Shown here: positions 56,692 through 64,000 of the stretch, in pieces
Position numbering within the stretch: position 1 is the first letter of the stretch
How the letters are laid out: every line of letters starts with the position of its first letter
Assembly (NCBI GenBank): GCA_963810485.1
Contig: CAWENQ010000003.1
Span: 434,001 to 498,000, forward strand
Length of the DNA stretch: 64,000 bases
Source of the DNA: DATKFM01 sp963810485
Lineage (GTDB): Bacteria > Pseudomonadota > Alphaproteobacteria > Dongiales > Dongiaceae
Direction: 5' to 3'
Position numbers and translations under genes: made by a program
Notes under the pieces: model-generated
Databases searched by the model: none
Told to the model about the DNA's origin: nothing
The model's input: only the letters and a program-made list of their open reading frames with translations

Positions 56692-57555
56692 CTAACCCTT
56701 CACGGCTCCCAGGGTCAGGCCTCGTACGATATAGCGCTGTGCGAACAGGGCGAGCAAGACCGGCGGCACCATTGCGATCAGCGCACGGGTCGCCATGAAC
56801 CAAAACTGCACGCCGCGGGTATCGACCGCGCCGGCCATATGGGCGGGCATGGTCTTGGTTTCGGTAATGCCGAGGCTGGAAGCGAATAGAAACTCGTTCC
56901 AGACGAAGCCGAAGATGATCAGGCCGGTGGCGGCGGCGGCCGGCGCGACCAGGGGCAGGGCCACTCTGGTAAAGGCACCGAAATAGGTCGCACCGTCGAC
57001 CAGCGCCGCTTCCTCCAGTTCGACTGGCAGATCGAGGAAGCTTTGCCGCAGGATCACCACGACGAAAGGCAGGATGAACGTTGCATTCACCAGAATGAGC
57101 GCGAGCGGCGTATCCAGCAGGTCGAAGGAACGGAAGATGATGTAGAAAGGCAGCAGCGTGGCGACCGGCGGCAGGACTCGCTGCGAGAGGAACCAGATGG
57201 TGATGTCGCTGTTCTTCCAGCGCAGGAATCGGAAGCGGGCGAGGGCGTAGGCGGCCGGCAGCCCCAACAGGAGCGCGAGGACGACAGCGCTGACCGAAAC
57301 GACGATACTGGTTCTCAGGGCTTTCAAGCCCTCGGGCGTGCTCAATTCCGTCCGGAAGTTATCCAGGGTGGGGCTGAAATCGATCCAAGGAATGCCAAGG
57401 CCGGCGACCGTGAAGGTATCCGCCGGATTGCGCAGCGAGGTCGACACCGCCCAATAGAGCGGGAACAGAAACACCAGCGTGATGGCAATCGCCAGCAGCG
57501 ACCAGAGCGCCTGCGGGAGCGGCTTGCTGCGTCTGCCGGGATCTGCGTCAGGCAT
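56692..57555 (-). CDS. CUT1 carbohydrate ABC transporter permease (MalG type)
   Basis: The 287-residue membrane protein of six spans has the EAA loop EEAALVDGATYFGAFTRVAL, where it contacts the ATPase. It overlaps the partner permease gene by 8 bases. The N-terminus has a basic stretch then ALWSLLAIAITLVFLFPLYW as first span. Confidence 0.92.
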   Translation of the reverse strand: MPDADPGRRSKPLPQALWSLLAIAITLVFLFPLYWAVSTSLRNPADTFTVAGLGIPWIDFSPTLDNFRTELSTPEGLKALRTSIVVSVSAVVLALLLGLPAAYALARFRFLRWKNSDITIWFLSQRVLPPVATLLPFYIIFRSFDLLDTPLALILVNATFILPFVVVILRQSFLDLPVELEEAALVDGATYFGAFTRVALPLVAPAAAATGLIIFGFVWNEFLFASSLGITETKTMPAHMAGAVDTRGVQFWFMATRALIAMVPPVLLALFAQRYIVRGLTLGAVKG

Positions 57556-58495
57556 AGACGGTCCGCATGCGTTTGAAGAAGAAGGTGACGATCACCATCA
57601 TCACCGCCAGCAAAAGATATGCGAGCGCCGACGCATAACCGACATCGAAGAAGCGCAAGCCGGTGCGGAAGGCGAGATACGACACGGATTGGGTGGCGTT
57701 GCCTGGCCCGCCGACCGTCAGCGAGGCGACCACGTCGAAGACCTTGAGCGCTTCCGCCAGTCGCAACAGGAGGACGATGATGATCACCGGTTGCAGGAAC
57801 GGCATCACCACATGGAACCAGACCGCGACGGACGAATCCGTATCCAGGCGCGCGGCCTCGATCGCGTCATCGGGGATGCTTTGCAGGGCAGCCAGGAATA
57901 CAAGGAAGCAGAATGGCGTCCATTGCCAGACATCGACGATGATGATGGAGACGAGCGCCCATCCGGGATCGGACAGGAACGGGATGCCGGTCCAGCCCAA
58001 CGGCCCGCCCTCCTCATAGAAAATCGTGAAGAACAGATATCCGGCTGCGACCGGAGTTGCGAAGATCGGCAGGATCATGATCGTGCGCAACAGCGATCGC
58101 ATCGGCAGATTCCGGTTGAACAGGAAGGCGAGCAGCAGCCCCAACAGCATCTCCAGGCTGACCGCGACTACGACGAAGATGGCGGTGACGCGCACGGCCT
58201 CGCCGACTTGCGGATCCCGGAAGACGCGGCCGAAATTGGTGAGCCCAACCCATTCCCACTTTGTGACGGTTTCGCGCTTGACTTCCGTTTTTGTGCGCGG
58301 CGTGCCGTCAGTCTTCAGCACCGGCTTGCCGGCGGCGTCGAGCATGGGCACCACGGCGCGCTCGACGACGGTTTCGTTGGTGACGTTATGCAGGCTGGCA
58401 TAGAGCGAGTAGACAAGCGGAAACAACGTGAACACCAGCACCCAGGCGATCGCCGGGGCGAGAAAGAACCATCGAACGCGGCTGGTCCAACGCAT
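57548..58495 (-). CDS. CUT1 carbohydrate ABC transporter permease (MalF type)
   Basis: The 315-residue permease has WFFLAPAIAWVLVFTLFPLV as first span and the EAA loop IEAARLDTDSSVAVWFHVVM. A periplasmic loop of about 60 residues (about 45-105) precedes span 2. It forms the channel with the MalG-type partner. It is preceded by the binding-protein gene and a strong intergenic hairpin. Confidence 0.92.
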   Translation of the reverse strand: MRWTSRVRWFFLAPAIAWVLVFTLFPLVYSLYASLHNVTNETVVERAVVPMLDAAGKPVLKTDGTPRTKTEVKRETVTKWEWVGLTNFGRVFRDPQVGEAVRVTAIFVVVAVSLEMLLGLLLAFLFNRNLPMRSLLRTIMILPIFATPVAAGYLFFTIFYEEGGPLGWTGIPFLSDPGWALVSIIIVDVWQWTPFCFLVFLAALQSIPDDAIEAARLDTDSSVAVWFHVVMPFLQPVIIIVLLLRLAEALKVFDVVASLTVGGPGNATQSVSYLAFRTGLRFFDVGYASALAYLLLAVMMVIVTFFFKRMRTVYA

Positions 58496-58512
58496 GGTTA
58501 AGCCAAAAATGC

Positions 58513-58541
58513 GGCCGGCCCCGCGAATTACGGGGCCGGCC
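58513..58541 (-). promoter_or_regulatory. Strong stem-loop between binding-protein and permease genes
   Basis: GGCCGGCCCCG (58513-58523), 7-base loop, CGGGGCCGGCC (58531-58541): a perfect 11-bp GC stem just after the binding-protein stop. No T-run follows it on the minus strand beyond a short GCATTTTT. It probably protects the upstream message or attenuates read-through, as at 51605-51642. Confidence 0.65.
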
Positions 58542-58549
58542 AGCCGTTG

Positions 58550-60196
58550 TTATGGTTTCCAGCCGATAGCTTGTTGGTAGGCTGCAAGTTGCTTGTCGCG
58601 ACCGAGACGATCCGTGATCTGCTCCCAGGCCGCCGCCGTGTCGTCGAGGGCTTGCTGGGAGGTCTTGGACCCGCTCATCGCGGCCGACAGGTTGCTGTCC
58701 AGGACATCGAAGTACTCCTGCGTGCCGGTGATCCGCAGATAGGGCAGCAGGGTTGGTGCGTTGAAGTTGTCGTAATAGGCCTGCAGATACTCCTTTACGT
58801 CCGTCGCATCCCATCCGGCGTTCGTGTAGTCCTCCAGCTTGGCTTCGCCCAGCGGCTCGAGGAACTGGTATTCGTAGCCGGGATCGACGCCGTCCCAGCC
58901 ATAGGTGGCCAGCCACTTGGAGGCCGGCTTGATGGCCATCAAGGAGAGGAAGGAATAGGAAGCTTCCGGCGCGTCGCCAAGAGCGGAGATAACGCCGTGC
59001 CAGGAGCCGCCGGTGACGTTGCCGACCTTGCGCACTTCCTGGGACGTAACGAATTCCTTCGTGTTCATGTCCCAGTAAGTGTCGGATGCCGGCAGGATGG
59101 CGGCGCCTACCTTGCCTTTGATTTTCGAGCGGGTTTCATCCTGCGCCAGCGGCGACACGTCGCCATAGGAGAAGTTGAACACCGCCTTGCCCCGCAGGAA
59201 GTAGTCCCAGGCTTCGCCGAGGCTCCAACTCACCTGTGCCGGCGGTCCGTACTGCGCAAGCTCTTTCAGGAAGTCGAGCGCCTTGACGTGCCCGGGGCTG
59301 TTGATCAGCGGCTTCATGTCCACGGGATCGAACCAGTAAACGTTCGTCGTCCTGGTCAATTCCGGTCCGGGCGTCATCGCAAAGGAGGTTGCCAACGTCG
59401 TAAAGTGGTAGAGGCCTTGCTCCCGCACTTTCAGATGCAGTACCGCCCCGGTGTCCGGTTCGGGATCGTTGGAATCGAAGTTCTTGCCGTTGAAGTATTT
59501 GGCGATATCGCGGAGCTGTTGCAGCGTGGTCGGCGGCACCGGAATATCATAGCCATACTCGCCTTTGAACGCCGCCTGATGTTCCGGGTTGGTCAATAGG
59601 TCTCGGCGGTAATAGAGAACTTGACCATCGGCATCGCTGAGCACGCCATAGCCGACGCCGCCCCAGGTATAGATGTTGCGCAAGGACGCGGGCATCGCGT
59701 CATAGCTCCATTTGGGGTAGTCGCCGCTCGTGTACCAGTCATCGATCGGCAGTATGTAATTGCCGCCGATCAGGTCACCATAGAAGAATGCGCCGACGAT
59801 CATGGCATCGTACTCGCCGGTGCCGTTGCGCAGATCCAGGAACGTCTTGGTGTAGAGTTCGGAAATCGGCGTCAGCGCGATGTTCAGCTTTGCGCCTGAG
59901 AGTTCCTCCCAGATCGGCCGGAATGCGTAGAGCGGTCCGGAAATGCCGCCCTTAGGACCGGAGTCAAGGCTCAACACCGTGACTTCCTGCCCTTCGAACG
60001 GTTTCTGGCCGGGTCCAAACAGTGCACCCAGTTCTTCGCGGGTGGTCTTGATAACGCCGCCATACTCGGGATCCATAGTCAATTCGACCGTGCCGTCATC
60101 GAGCCATTTCACATGCTTGGTGTCTTGCGCCAAGCTCGGCGATGCAGCGGCAAGACCAATCAGCCCGACTGCGGCGATTGTCCTGATGTATGCCAT
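58550..60196 (-). CDS. CUT1 extracellular solute-binding protein (large form)
   Basis: The 548-residue protein has a signal peptide (IAAVGLIGLAAASPSLAQ) and the family-1 solute-binding fold: WEELSGAKLNIALTPISELY, DAMIVGAFFYGDLIGGNYIL, GKAVFNFSYGDVSPLAQDET. It is about 120 residues longer than maltose-type binding proteins, similar to other long CUT1 binders of alphaproteobacteria. It is the first gene of the minus-strand unit, divergent from the ATPase gene. The ligand is probably a sugar or glycoside that is converted to a lactone. Confidence 0.88.
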   Translation of the reverse strand: MAYIRTIAAVGLIGLAAASPSLAQDTKHVKWLDDGTVELTMDPEYGGVIKTTREELGALFGPGQKPFEGQEVTVLSLDSGPKGGISGPLYAFRPIWEELSGAKLNIALTPISELYTKTFLDLRNGTGEYDAMIVGAFFYGDLIGGNYILPIDDWYTSGDYPKWSYDAMPASLRNIYTWGGVGYGVLSDADGQVLYYRRDLLTNPEHQAAFKGEYGYDIPVPPTTLQQLRDIAKYFNGKNFDSNDPEPDTGAVLHLKVREQGLYHFTTLATSFAMTPGPELTRTTNVYWFDPVDMKPLINSPGHVKALDFLKELAQYGPPAQVSWSLGEAWDYFLRGKAVFNFSYGDVSPLAQDETRSKIKGKVGAAILPASDTYWDMNTKEFVTSQEVRKVGNVTGGSWHGVISALGDAPEASYSFLSLMAIKPASKWLATYGWDGVDPGYEYQFLEPLGEAKLEDYTNAGWDATDVKEYLQAYYDNFNAPTLLPYLRITGTQEYFDVLDSNLSAAMSGSKTSQQALDDTAAAWEQITDRLGRDKQLAAYQQAIGWKP

Positions 60197-60314
60197 GGGC
60201 GATCCTCCTACTGTTGTTTCGCCGACAATCGGCGATTGTGGTTCCTTTCACGATGTTGAGCGCGACCAGACGTCGCGCGGATCGTGCGGGCTTGCCTGAG
60301 CACTGTCAAGCAAG

Positions 60315-60329
60315 GTGCGCTGCAACAAA
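60315..60329 (-). promoter_or_regulatory. Upstream promoter box shared with tctC
   Basis: On the minus strand TTTGTTGCAGCGCAC is followed, 5 bases later, by TTGACA (60303-60308) and a weak CACGAT -10. The identical 15-mer lies at 36508-36522, 6 bases upstream of TTGAGA and TAGTGT before tctC. Confidence 0.35.
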
Positions 60330-60351
60330 GTTAGGAACGCACGGACAGATC

Positions 60352-60370
60352 GATTTCGCAGTGCGAAATC
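60352..60370. promoter_or_regulatory. Perfect inverted repeat, IclR-like operator, in the divergent promoter region
   Basis: GATTTCGCAGTGCGAAATC is a 9-bp perfect inverted repeat around one G. It lies between the divergent binding-protein and ATPase genes. The TTTCGCA/TGCGAAA form recalls IclR-family sites. The regulator is not in this window. Confidence 0.55.
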
Positions 60371-60461
60371 TGTTGCACCATTCCCGCCGGCTGGGTTTCA
60401 TAGGCAGCGCGGCAGGGATTGGACAGACAAACATTAATCTGTGCCGCGCGAGGGAGGGTGC

Positions 60462-61541
60462 ATGGCCGCTGTCACGCTGCGCGGCGTGGAAAAATCCTAC
60501 GGCACCAGCAAGGTGATCCATGGCGTCGACATCGATATCGGCGACGAGGAGTTCTTTGTGCTGGTTGGCCCCTCCGGCTGCGGAAAATCCACGCTGCTAC
60601 GGATGATCGCGGGGCTGGAGGACATCAGCGGCGGCGAGATCTCCATCGGCGGCAGGGTAGTGAATGACGTGACGCCGCGCGACCGCGATGTCGCGATGGT
60701 GTTTCAGAATTATGCCCTCTATCCCCATAAGACGGTTGCCGAAAACATGGGCTTCGGCCTGAAGTTGCGGAAAGCGGAGAAAGCGGTCATCGCCGAACGT
60801 GTCGCACGCGCCGCCGGAATTCTCGGGCTAACCGATTTGCTCGGCCGCTATCCGCGCCAACTCTCCGGTGGCCAGCGCCAGCGGGTGGCTATGGGCCGTG
60901 CCATCGTCCGCGATCCAAAGGTGTTCCTGTTCGACGAGCCGCTGTCGAATTTGGACGCGAAGCTCCGCGTGCAGATGCGGACGGAGATCCGATCCCTCCA
61001 TCAATCGTTGCGAACGACCTCTGTCTACGTCACGCACGACCAGGTGGAGGCCATGACCATGGCCGACCGGATCGTGGTCTTGAATGCAGGCCGGGTGGAG
61101 CAGATCGGCACGCCCCTGGAACTCTATGACCGGCCGGCCAATCTTCTGGTCGCCGGCTTCATCGGATCGCCGGCCATGAACATGCTGAAGGGCCGGCTAC
61201 GCTATGAGTTCGGATCCGCTTGCGTCGAGACGGCGGGCGGGCTGCGTCTGCCGCTCCGGCCCGATACGCCGGGCGGCGAGGGGCGGGAGGTGGTCTATGG
61301 CGTACGGCCAGAGCATCTGTCACTGGCGGGCACGGCCGATGGGCTGCCGGCACCGGTTCAAGTGGTGGAGCAGACCGGCCTCGATATGCTCGCCTTCGCC
61401 ACATTGGCCGACACCTCCGTCTGTTGCCTGCTGCGGGGGCGGTACGATGTCGCGCCGGGCCAGCAGGTCTATCTGCGGCCCGAACTCGGCGACGTGCATC
61501 TGTTCGACGCCGCCAGCGGCGAGCGCTTGTCCCGGGACTAA
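60462..61541 (+). CDS. CUT1 ABC transporter ATPase (MalK/UgpC type)
   Basis: The 359-residue protein starts at ATG 60462 after AGGGAGGG. Walker A GPSGCGKST, the signature LSGGQRQRVAMGRAIVRDPK and Walker B VFLFDEPLSNLDAKLR are present. A C-terminal TOBE/regulatory region follows, with YGVRPEHLSL and QVYLRPELGDVHLFDA. It energises the divergently encoded CUT1 permeases. The separate orientation allows independent control of the shared-type ATPase. Confidence 0.93.
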   Translation: MAAVTLRGVEKSYGTSKVIHGVDIDIGDEEFFVLVGPSGCGKSTLLRMIAGLEDISGGEISIGGRVVNDVTPRDRDVAMVFQNYALYPHKTVAENMGFGLKLRKAEKAVIAERVARAAGILGLTDLLGRYPRQLSGGQRQRVAMGRAIVRDPKVFLFDEPLSNLDAKLRVQMRTEIRSLHQSLRTTSVYVTHDQVEAMTMADRIVVLNAGRVEQIGTPLELYDRPANLLVAGFIGSPAMNMLKGRLRYEFGSACVETAGGLRLPLRPDTPGGEGREVVYGVRPEHLSLAGTADGLPAPVQVVEQTGLDMLAFATLADTSVCCLLRGRYDVAPGQQVYLRPELGDVHLFDAASGERLSRD

Positions 61542-61559
61542 ACGCCGCCAATCCGCCGG

Positions 61560-62267
61560 TCAGTGAATTTCGTCGGCTTCGGCAAGGGTCCGCGCCAGCG
61601 TCTCGTACGAGAACCCCGGCTGCTGGCTGGCCGCAATGATGTGACTTTCGCGGCGGGCGATCTGGGCAGCGACATCAGGAATGCGCCGGGCGGCATCATG
61701 CGGGATCACCACGGCGCCATGCTGGTCGCCATGGATCAGGTCCCCCGGCCGCACGGTCATGCCGTGGATCGTCACGGTCACCGCGATCTCCACCACATGC
61801 ACGTACGCGTGGGACGGTCCGACGCGGCCCGCCAGCAATTGAAATCCCTCGGCGCAGGCGGGGATATCGCGGATGCTGCCGTTGGTGATGACGCCCAGGC
61901 AGCCGAGCCCCTTGTGGATATTGCTGTTCACCTCGCCCCAGAAGGCGCCATAGCCGGGCTCGGCATCCAGATCCTCCAGCAGGACGATGCGCGGCGCCGG
62001 CCCGTCGCTGACATGGCGGTAGTAGTCCAGCCGCCGCTGGCGCATCGCCTTGGCGTCGCTTTCGGCCGGATGGGTGGCGCGGATCGTGGCGGTGCGGGCA
62101 TAGCCGACGATGGGCGGCAGATGTGGCCGGGCGCAGACCAGCGGCTTGGTGGTGAAGCCGATGCCGCGCCGCGCCGGCAGGATGATCTCCAGCGCATTGC
62201 AGATCGTCGGCGTATCGAGGGCGCGCAGCTTGGCGAGGTCGGAGTCGCTGAGAATGCTGTCAGTCAT
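61560..62267 (-). CDS. RraA-family protein (4-hydroxy-4-methyl-2-oxoglutarate aldolase-like)
   Basis: The 235-residue protein has the RraA core: TPTICNALEI, GVITNGSIRDIPACAEGFQL (substrate loop with Arg-Asp) and VRPGDLIHGDQHGAVVIP with the metal-binding Asp. Members are HMG/CHA aldolases or oxaloacetate decarboxylases. In sugar-acid clusters they are proposed to cleave 2-keto acids to pyruvate. It lies convergent with the ATPase gene and 3 bases after the epimerase gene. Confidence 0.87.
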   Translation of the reverse strand: MTDSILSDSDLAKLRALDTPTICNALEIILPARRGIGFTTKPLVCARPHLPPIVGYARTATIRATHPAESDAKAMRQRRLDYYRHVSDGPAPRIVLLEDLDAEPGYGAFWGEVNSNIHKGLGCLGVITNGSIRDIPACAEGFQLLAGRVGPSHAYVHVVEIAVTVTIHGMTVRPGDLIHGDQHGAVVIPHDAARRIPDVAAQIARRESHIIAASQQPGFSYETLARTLAEADEIH

Positions 62268-62270
62268 GGG

Positions 62271-63164
62271 TCATGTCAGTTCGGGTTGGAATTCGGCAGC
62301 GGCCGACAGGGTCGCGCCGGGTTGCAGCAGTACCGTGCCGGTATCCTTGCGCCCGGCCGCATAGCCGTTGAAAGCATCGGTCGTGTTGCTCACGGGTTCA
62401 ACGCAGAAATAATCCTGTCCCGTGGGCGTGTAGACCACCAGCGTATCCAGAGGCGATTCCGCCGTCATGGTCAGGCGGGCGTTCCATTCCGGCCATTCGA
62501 TCACTGCCTTGTGATCCCAGCCGGCAAAGAGGTGGTCGATGGCCTGGCGCGACGGCACCAGCCCGGCCCGCAGATCGTAGAGCGGTTCCGGCGGCACCAA
62601 TTCGGTCGGCAGATTTTCACTGTCGGCGAGCCAGACGTGGGATATCCGTGCGGTCACGCGGGCGCGGGGCGTGCGGACGAAGTAGGGATGCGGCCCGATC
62701 CCGGCGGGCATCGGCGTATGGGCCTCATTGGTTACGCTCATTTCAATTCGCAGCCGGTTGCCGTCGAGCCGGTAGGTCTGCTGCGCCCGGTAGGGCCAGG
62801 GCCATGCGTCCGCCGCATGGCGGTATTCCACGCGCGCTTGGCGGCCGTCGGTCTCCACGAGATGCCAGCGTGCCTGCCAGCCGTGACCGTGGATGGTGTG
62901 CTGTTCCGGCAGCCAGTTGAGCGGCAGCACGATCCGCCGGCCGTCGATGGTAAATCGGCCATGCCGGATCAGGCCGGAATAGGGCACCAGCGGAAACAGC
63001 GACATTCCCTCGGGATTGATGGACTCCAGGTCGGCCGGTTTCGCCGGGCGGAACCATTCGAAGATGCCGCCGCGGATGGCCTGCCAGTAGCGGGCAATCG
63101 TGCCCCCCAGATGCGGCGCAATGGTCAGGTGCGTGTCGCCGCTGCTAATGGTAATCAGGCTCAT
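62271..63164 (-). CDS. Aldose 1-epimerase (galactose mutarotase family)
   Basis: The 297-residue beta-sandwich protein starts at ATG 63164 (MSLITISSGDTHLTIAPHLG). PLVPYSGLIRHGRF, a conserved HGHGWQARW catalytic histidine segment and PAGIGPHPYF are typical. It interconverts anomers of free sugars before dehydrogenase action. Cotranscribed with the RraA-type gene and divergent from the IlvD-family gene. Confidence 0.9.
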   Translation of the reverse strand: MSLITISSGDTHLTIAPHLGGTIARYWQAIRGGIFEWFRPAKPADLESINPEGMSLFPLVPYSGLIRHGRFTIDGRRIVLPLNWLPEQHTIHGHGWQARWHLVETDGRQARVEYRHAADAWPWPYRAQQTYRLDGNRLRIEMSVTNEAHTPMPAGIGPHPYFVRTPRARVTARISHVWLADSENLPTELVPPEPLYDLRAGLVPSRQAIDHLFAGWDHKAVIEWPEWNARLTMTAESPLDTLVVYTPTGQDYFCVEPVSNTTDAFNGYAAGRKDTGTVLLQPGATLSAAAEFQPELT

Positions 63165-63287
63165 TCCCCTGGCTGTCCCCCTTTGGCCGGCAAAACGTTC
63201 CCGCGCCACGGTTGACTTGTCAATCGGGCCGCAGGACCATGGCGGTCAATTTGTCATACTTAATGAATTGGAGCATCGGAGCGCCTT

Positions 63288-64000
63288 ATGAACGATAAAA
63301 CCCCCAAGCTTCGCTCGTCCGCCTGGTTCGGCAAGCCGGACCGCGACGGGTTCATGCACAGAAGCTGGATGAAGAACCAGGGCATCCCCCATGATCTGTT
63401 CGACGGCAGGCCGGTCATCGGCATCTGCAATACCTTTTCCGAGCTCACGCCCTGCAACGCGCATTTCCGCAAATTGGCCGACCATGTGAAGCGCGGCGTC
63501 TATGAAGCCGGCGGCATGCCGCTGGAATTTCCGGTGATGTCCCTGGGCGAGACCAATCTGCGGCCGACGGCGATGCTGTTCCGCAATCTGGCGTCGATGG
63601 ATGTCGAGGAATCCATTCGGGCGAATCCGCTCGACGGTGTGGTGCTGCTGACGGGCTGCGACAAGACAACGCCGGCGCTGGTGATGGGTGCGGCAAGCTG
63701 CGACGTGCCGGCCATCGTCGTTTCAGGTGGGCCGATGCTGAACGGCCACTACCGCGACCAGACCATGGGTTCGGGCACCAGCGTCTGGCAACTGTCCGAG
63801 GATGTGCGTGGCGGCAAGATGTCTCTGGCCGCCTTCATGGAGGCGGAGGCGGGGATGTCCCGCTCGGCAGGCCACTGCATGACCATGGGCACGGCGTCCA
63901 CCATGGCCTCGATGGTGGAAGCGCTGGGCATCGCGTTCCCGACCAACGCGGCGATCCCCGCGGTCGATTCCCGGCGCTATGTGCTGGCCCATCTCGCCGG
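63288..64000 (+). CDS. IlvD/Edd-family dehydratase, probable aldonate (e.g. arabonate/xylonate) dehydratase, cut by window end
   Basis: The first 237 codons from ATG 63288 are present and open to the window edge. RSSAWFGKPDRDGFMHRSWM at the N-terminus and the Fe-S cluster cysteines in ICNTFSELTPCN and LLTGCDKTTPALVMGAAS, plus SAGHCMTMGTASTMASM, identify the family. The N-terminal sequence and surrounding sugar genes favour an aldonate dehydratase over valine-pathway IlvD. It would make a 2-keto-3-deoxyaldonate, feeding the KDG kinase or the RraA-type aldolase. The upstream stretch TTGTCATACTTAATGAA may contain its promoter or operator. Confidence 0.87.
   Translation, partial: MNDKTPKLRSSAWFGKPDRDGFMHRSWMKNQGIPHDLFDGRPVIGICNTFSELTPCNAHFRKLADHVKRGVYEAGGMPLEFPVMSLGETNLRPTAMLFRNLASMDVEESIRANPLDGVVLLTGCDKTTPALVMGAASCDVPAIVVSGGPMLNGHYRDQTMGSGTSVWQLSEDVRGGKMSLAAFMEAEAGMSRSAGHCMTMGTASTMASMVEALGIAFPTNAAIPAVDSRRYVLAHLA

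Overview
The window is GC-rich, single-chromosome-type DNA from an alphaproteobacterium, most like Rhodospirillales or a relative. The grounds are the end of an alphaproteobacterial-order ribosomal operon (rplO-secY-adk-rpsM-rpsK-rpoA-rplQ), an ATP12-family chaperone, a perfect CtrA-type site (TTAA-N7-TTAAC), leucine and propionate catabolic operons and many solute-binding-protein transporters. I could not fix a genus. There is one tRNA, no rRNA, and no integrase, transposase, phage or CRISPR signal.

Layout. 1-4.9 kb: ribosomal, translocon and RNA polymerase genes ending in a clear terminator. 4.9-15 kb: housekeeping and envelope genes (DegP-type protease, RarA, CrcB, RluA-type pseudouridine synthase, ParA-like ATPase, AsmA-like protein, ATP12 chaperone, Kef-type antiporter). 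15-17 kb: two paralogous, apparently uncharacterised small secreted acidic proteins with duplicated leaders, behind a CtrA-type site. 17-20.6 kb: propionyl-CoA carboxylase pccB-pccA with a Pho-box-like sequence just upstream. 20.6-29 kb: acylphosphatase, B3/B4 protein, small exported protein, lipB, tRNA-Leu(GAG), maeB, mgtE, ivd and a small membrane protein, with palindromic repeats. 29-36.5 kb: small enzymes of uncertain role and a TctCBA transporter followed by a threonine-dehydratase-like gene. 36.6-42.4 kb: the rest of leucine/isovalerate catabolism (mccB, hydratase, mccA, HMG-CoA lyase) and a DUF1489 gene. 42.4-64 kb: a carbohydrate and sugar-acid region with KDG kinase, two CUT2 (ribose-type) ABC systems around a LacI regulator, one CUT1 ABC system with SMP-30 lactonase and DUF3237 genes, RraA-type and epimerase genes, and an IlvD/Edd dehydratase cut by the window end.

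How the genes fit together. ivd, mccB, the hydratase, mccA and the lyase form the route from isovaleryl-CoA to acetoacetate and acetyl-CoA. pccAB handles propionyl-CoA, and maeB feeds pyruvate/NADPH. The right end looks like import and non-phosphorylative oxidation of a sugar: epimerase, lactonase, dehydratase, then KDG kinase and/or an RraA-type aldolase.

The most important caution concerns sequence quality. Nine frameshifts that I could resolve outside 44.4-48.9 kb all have the same sign, one extra base. The block 44.43-48.89 kb, holding a complete CUT2 cassette plus a metallo-beta-lactamase hydrolase, is broken roughly every 100 bases, mostly in the same way. This looks like insertion-type sequencing or assembly error rather than gene decay. 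The 'pseudogenes' listed here may therefore be intact in the organism, and one apparent pair (ParA-like and AsmA-like) may really be a single fused gene.
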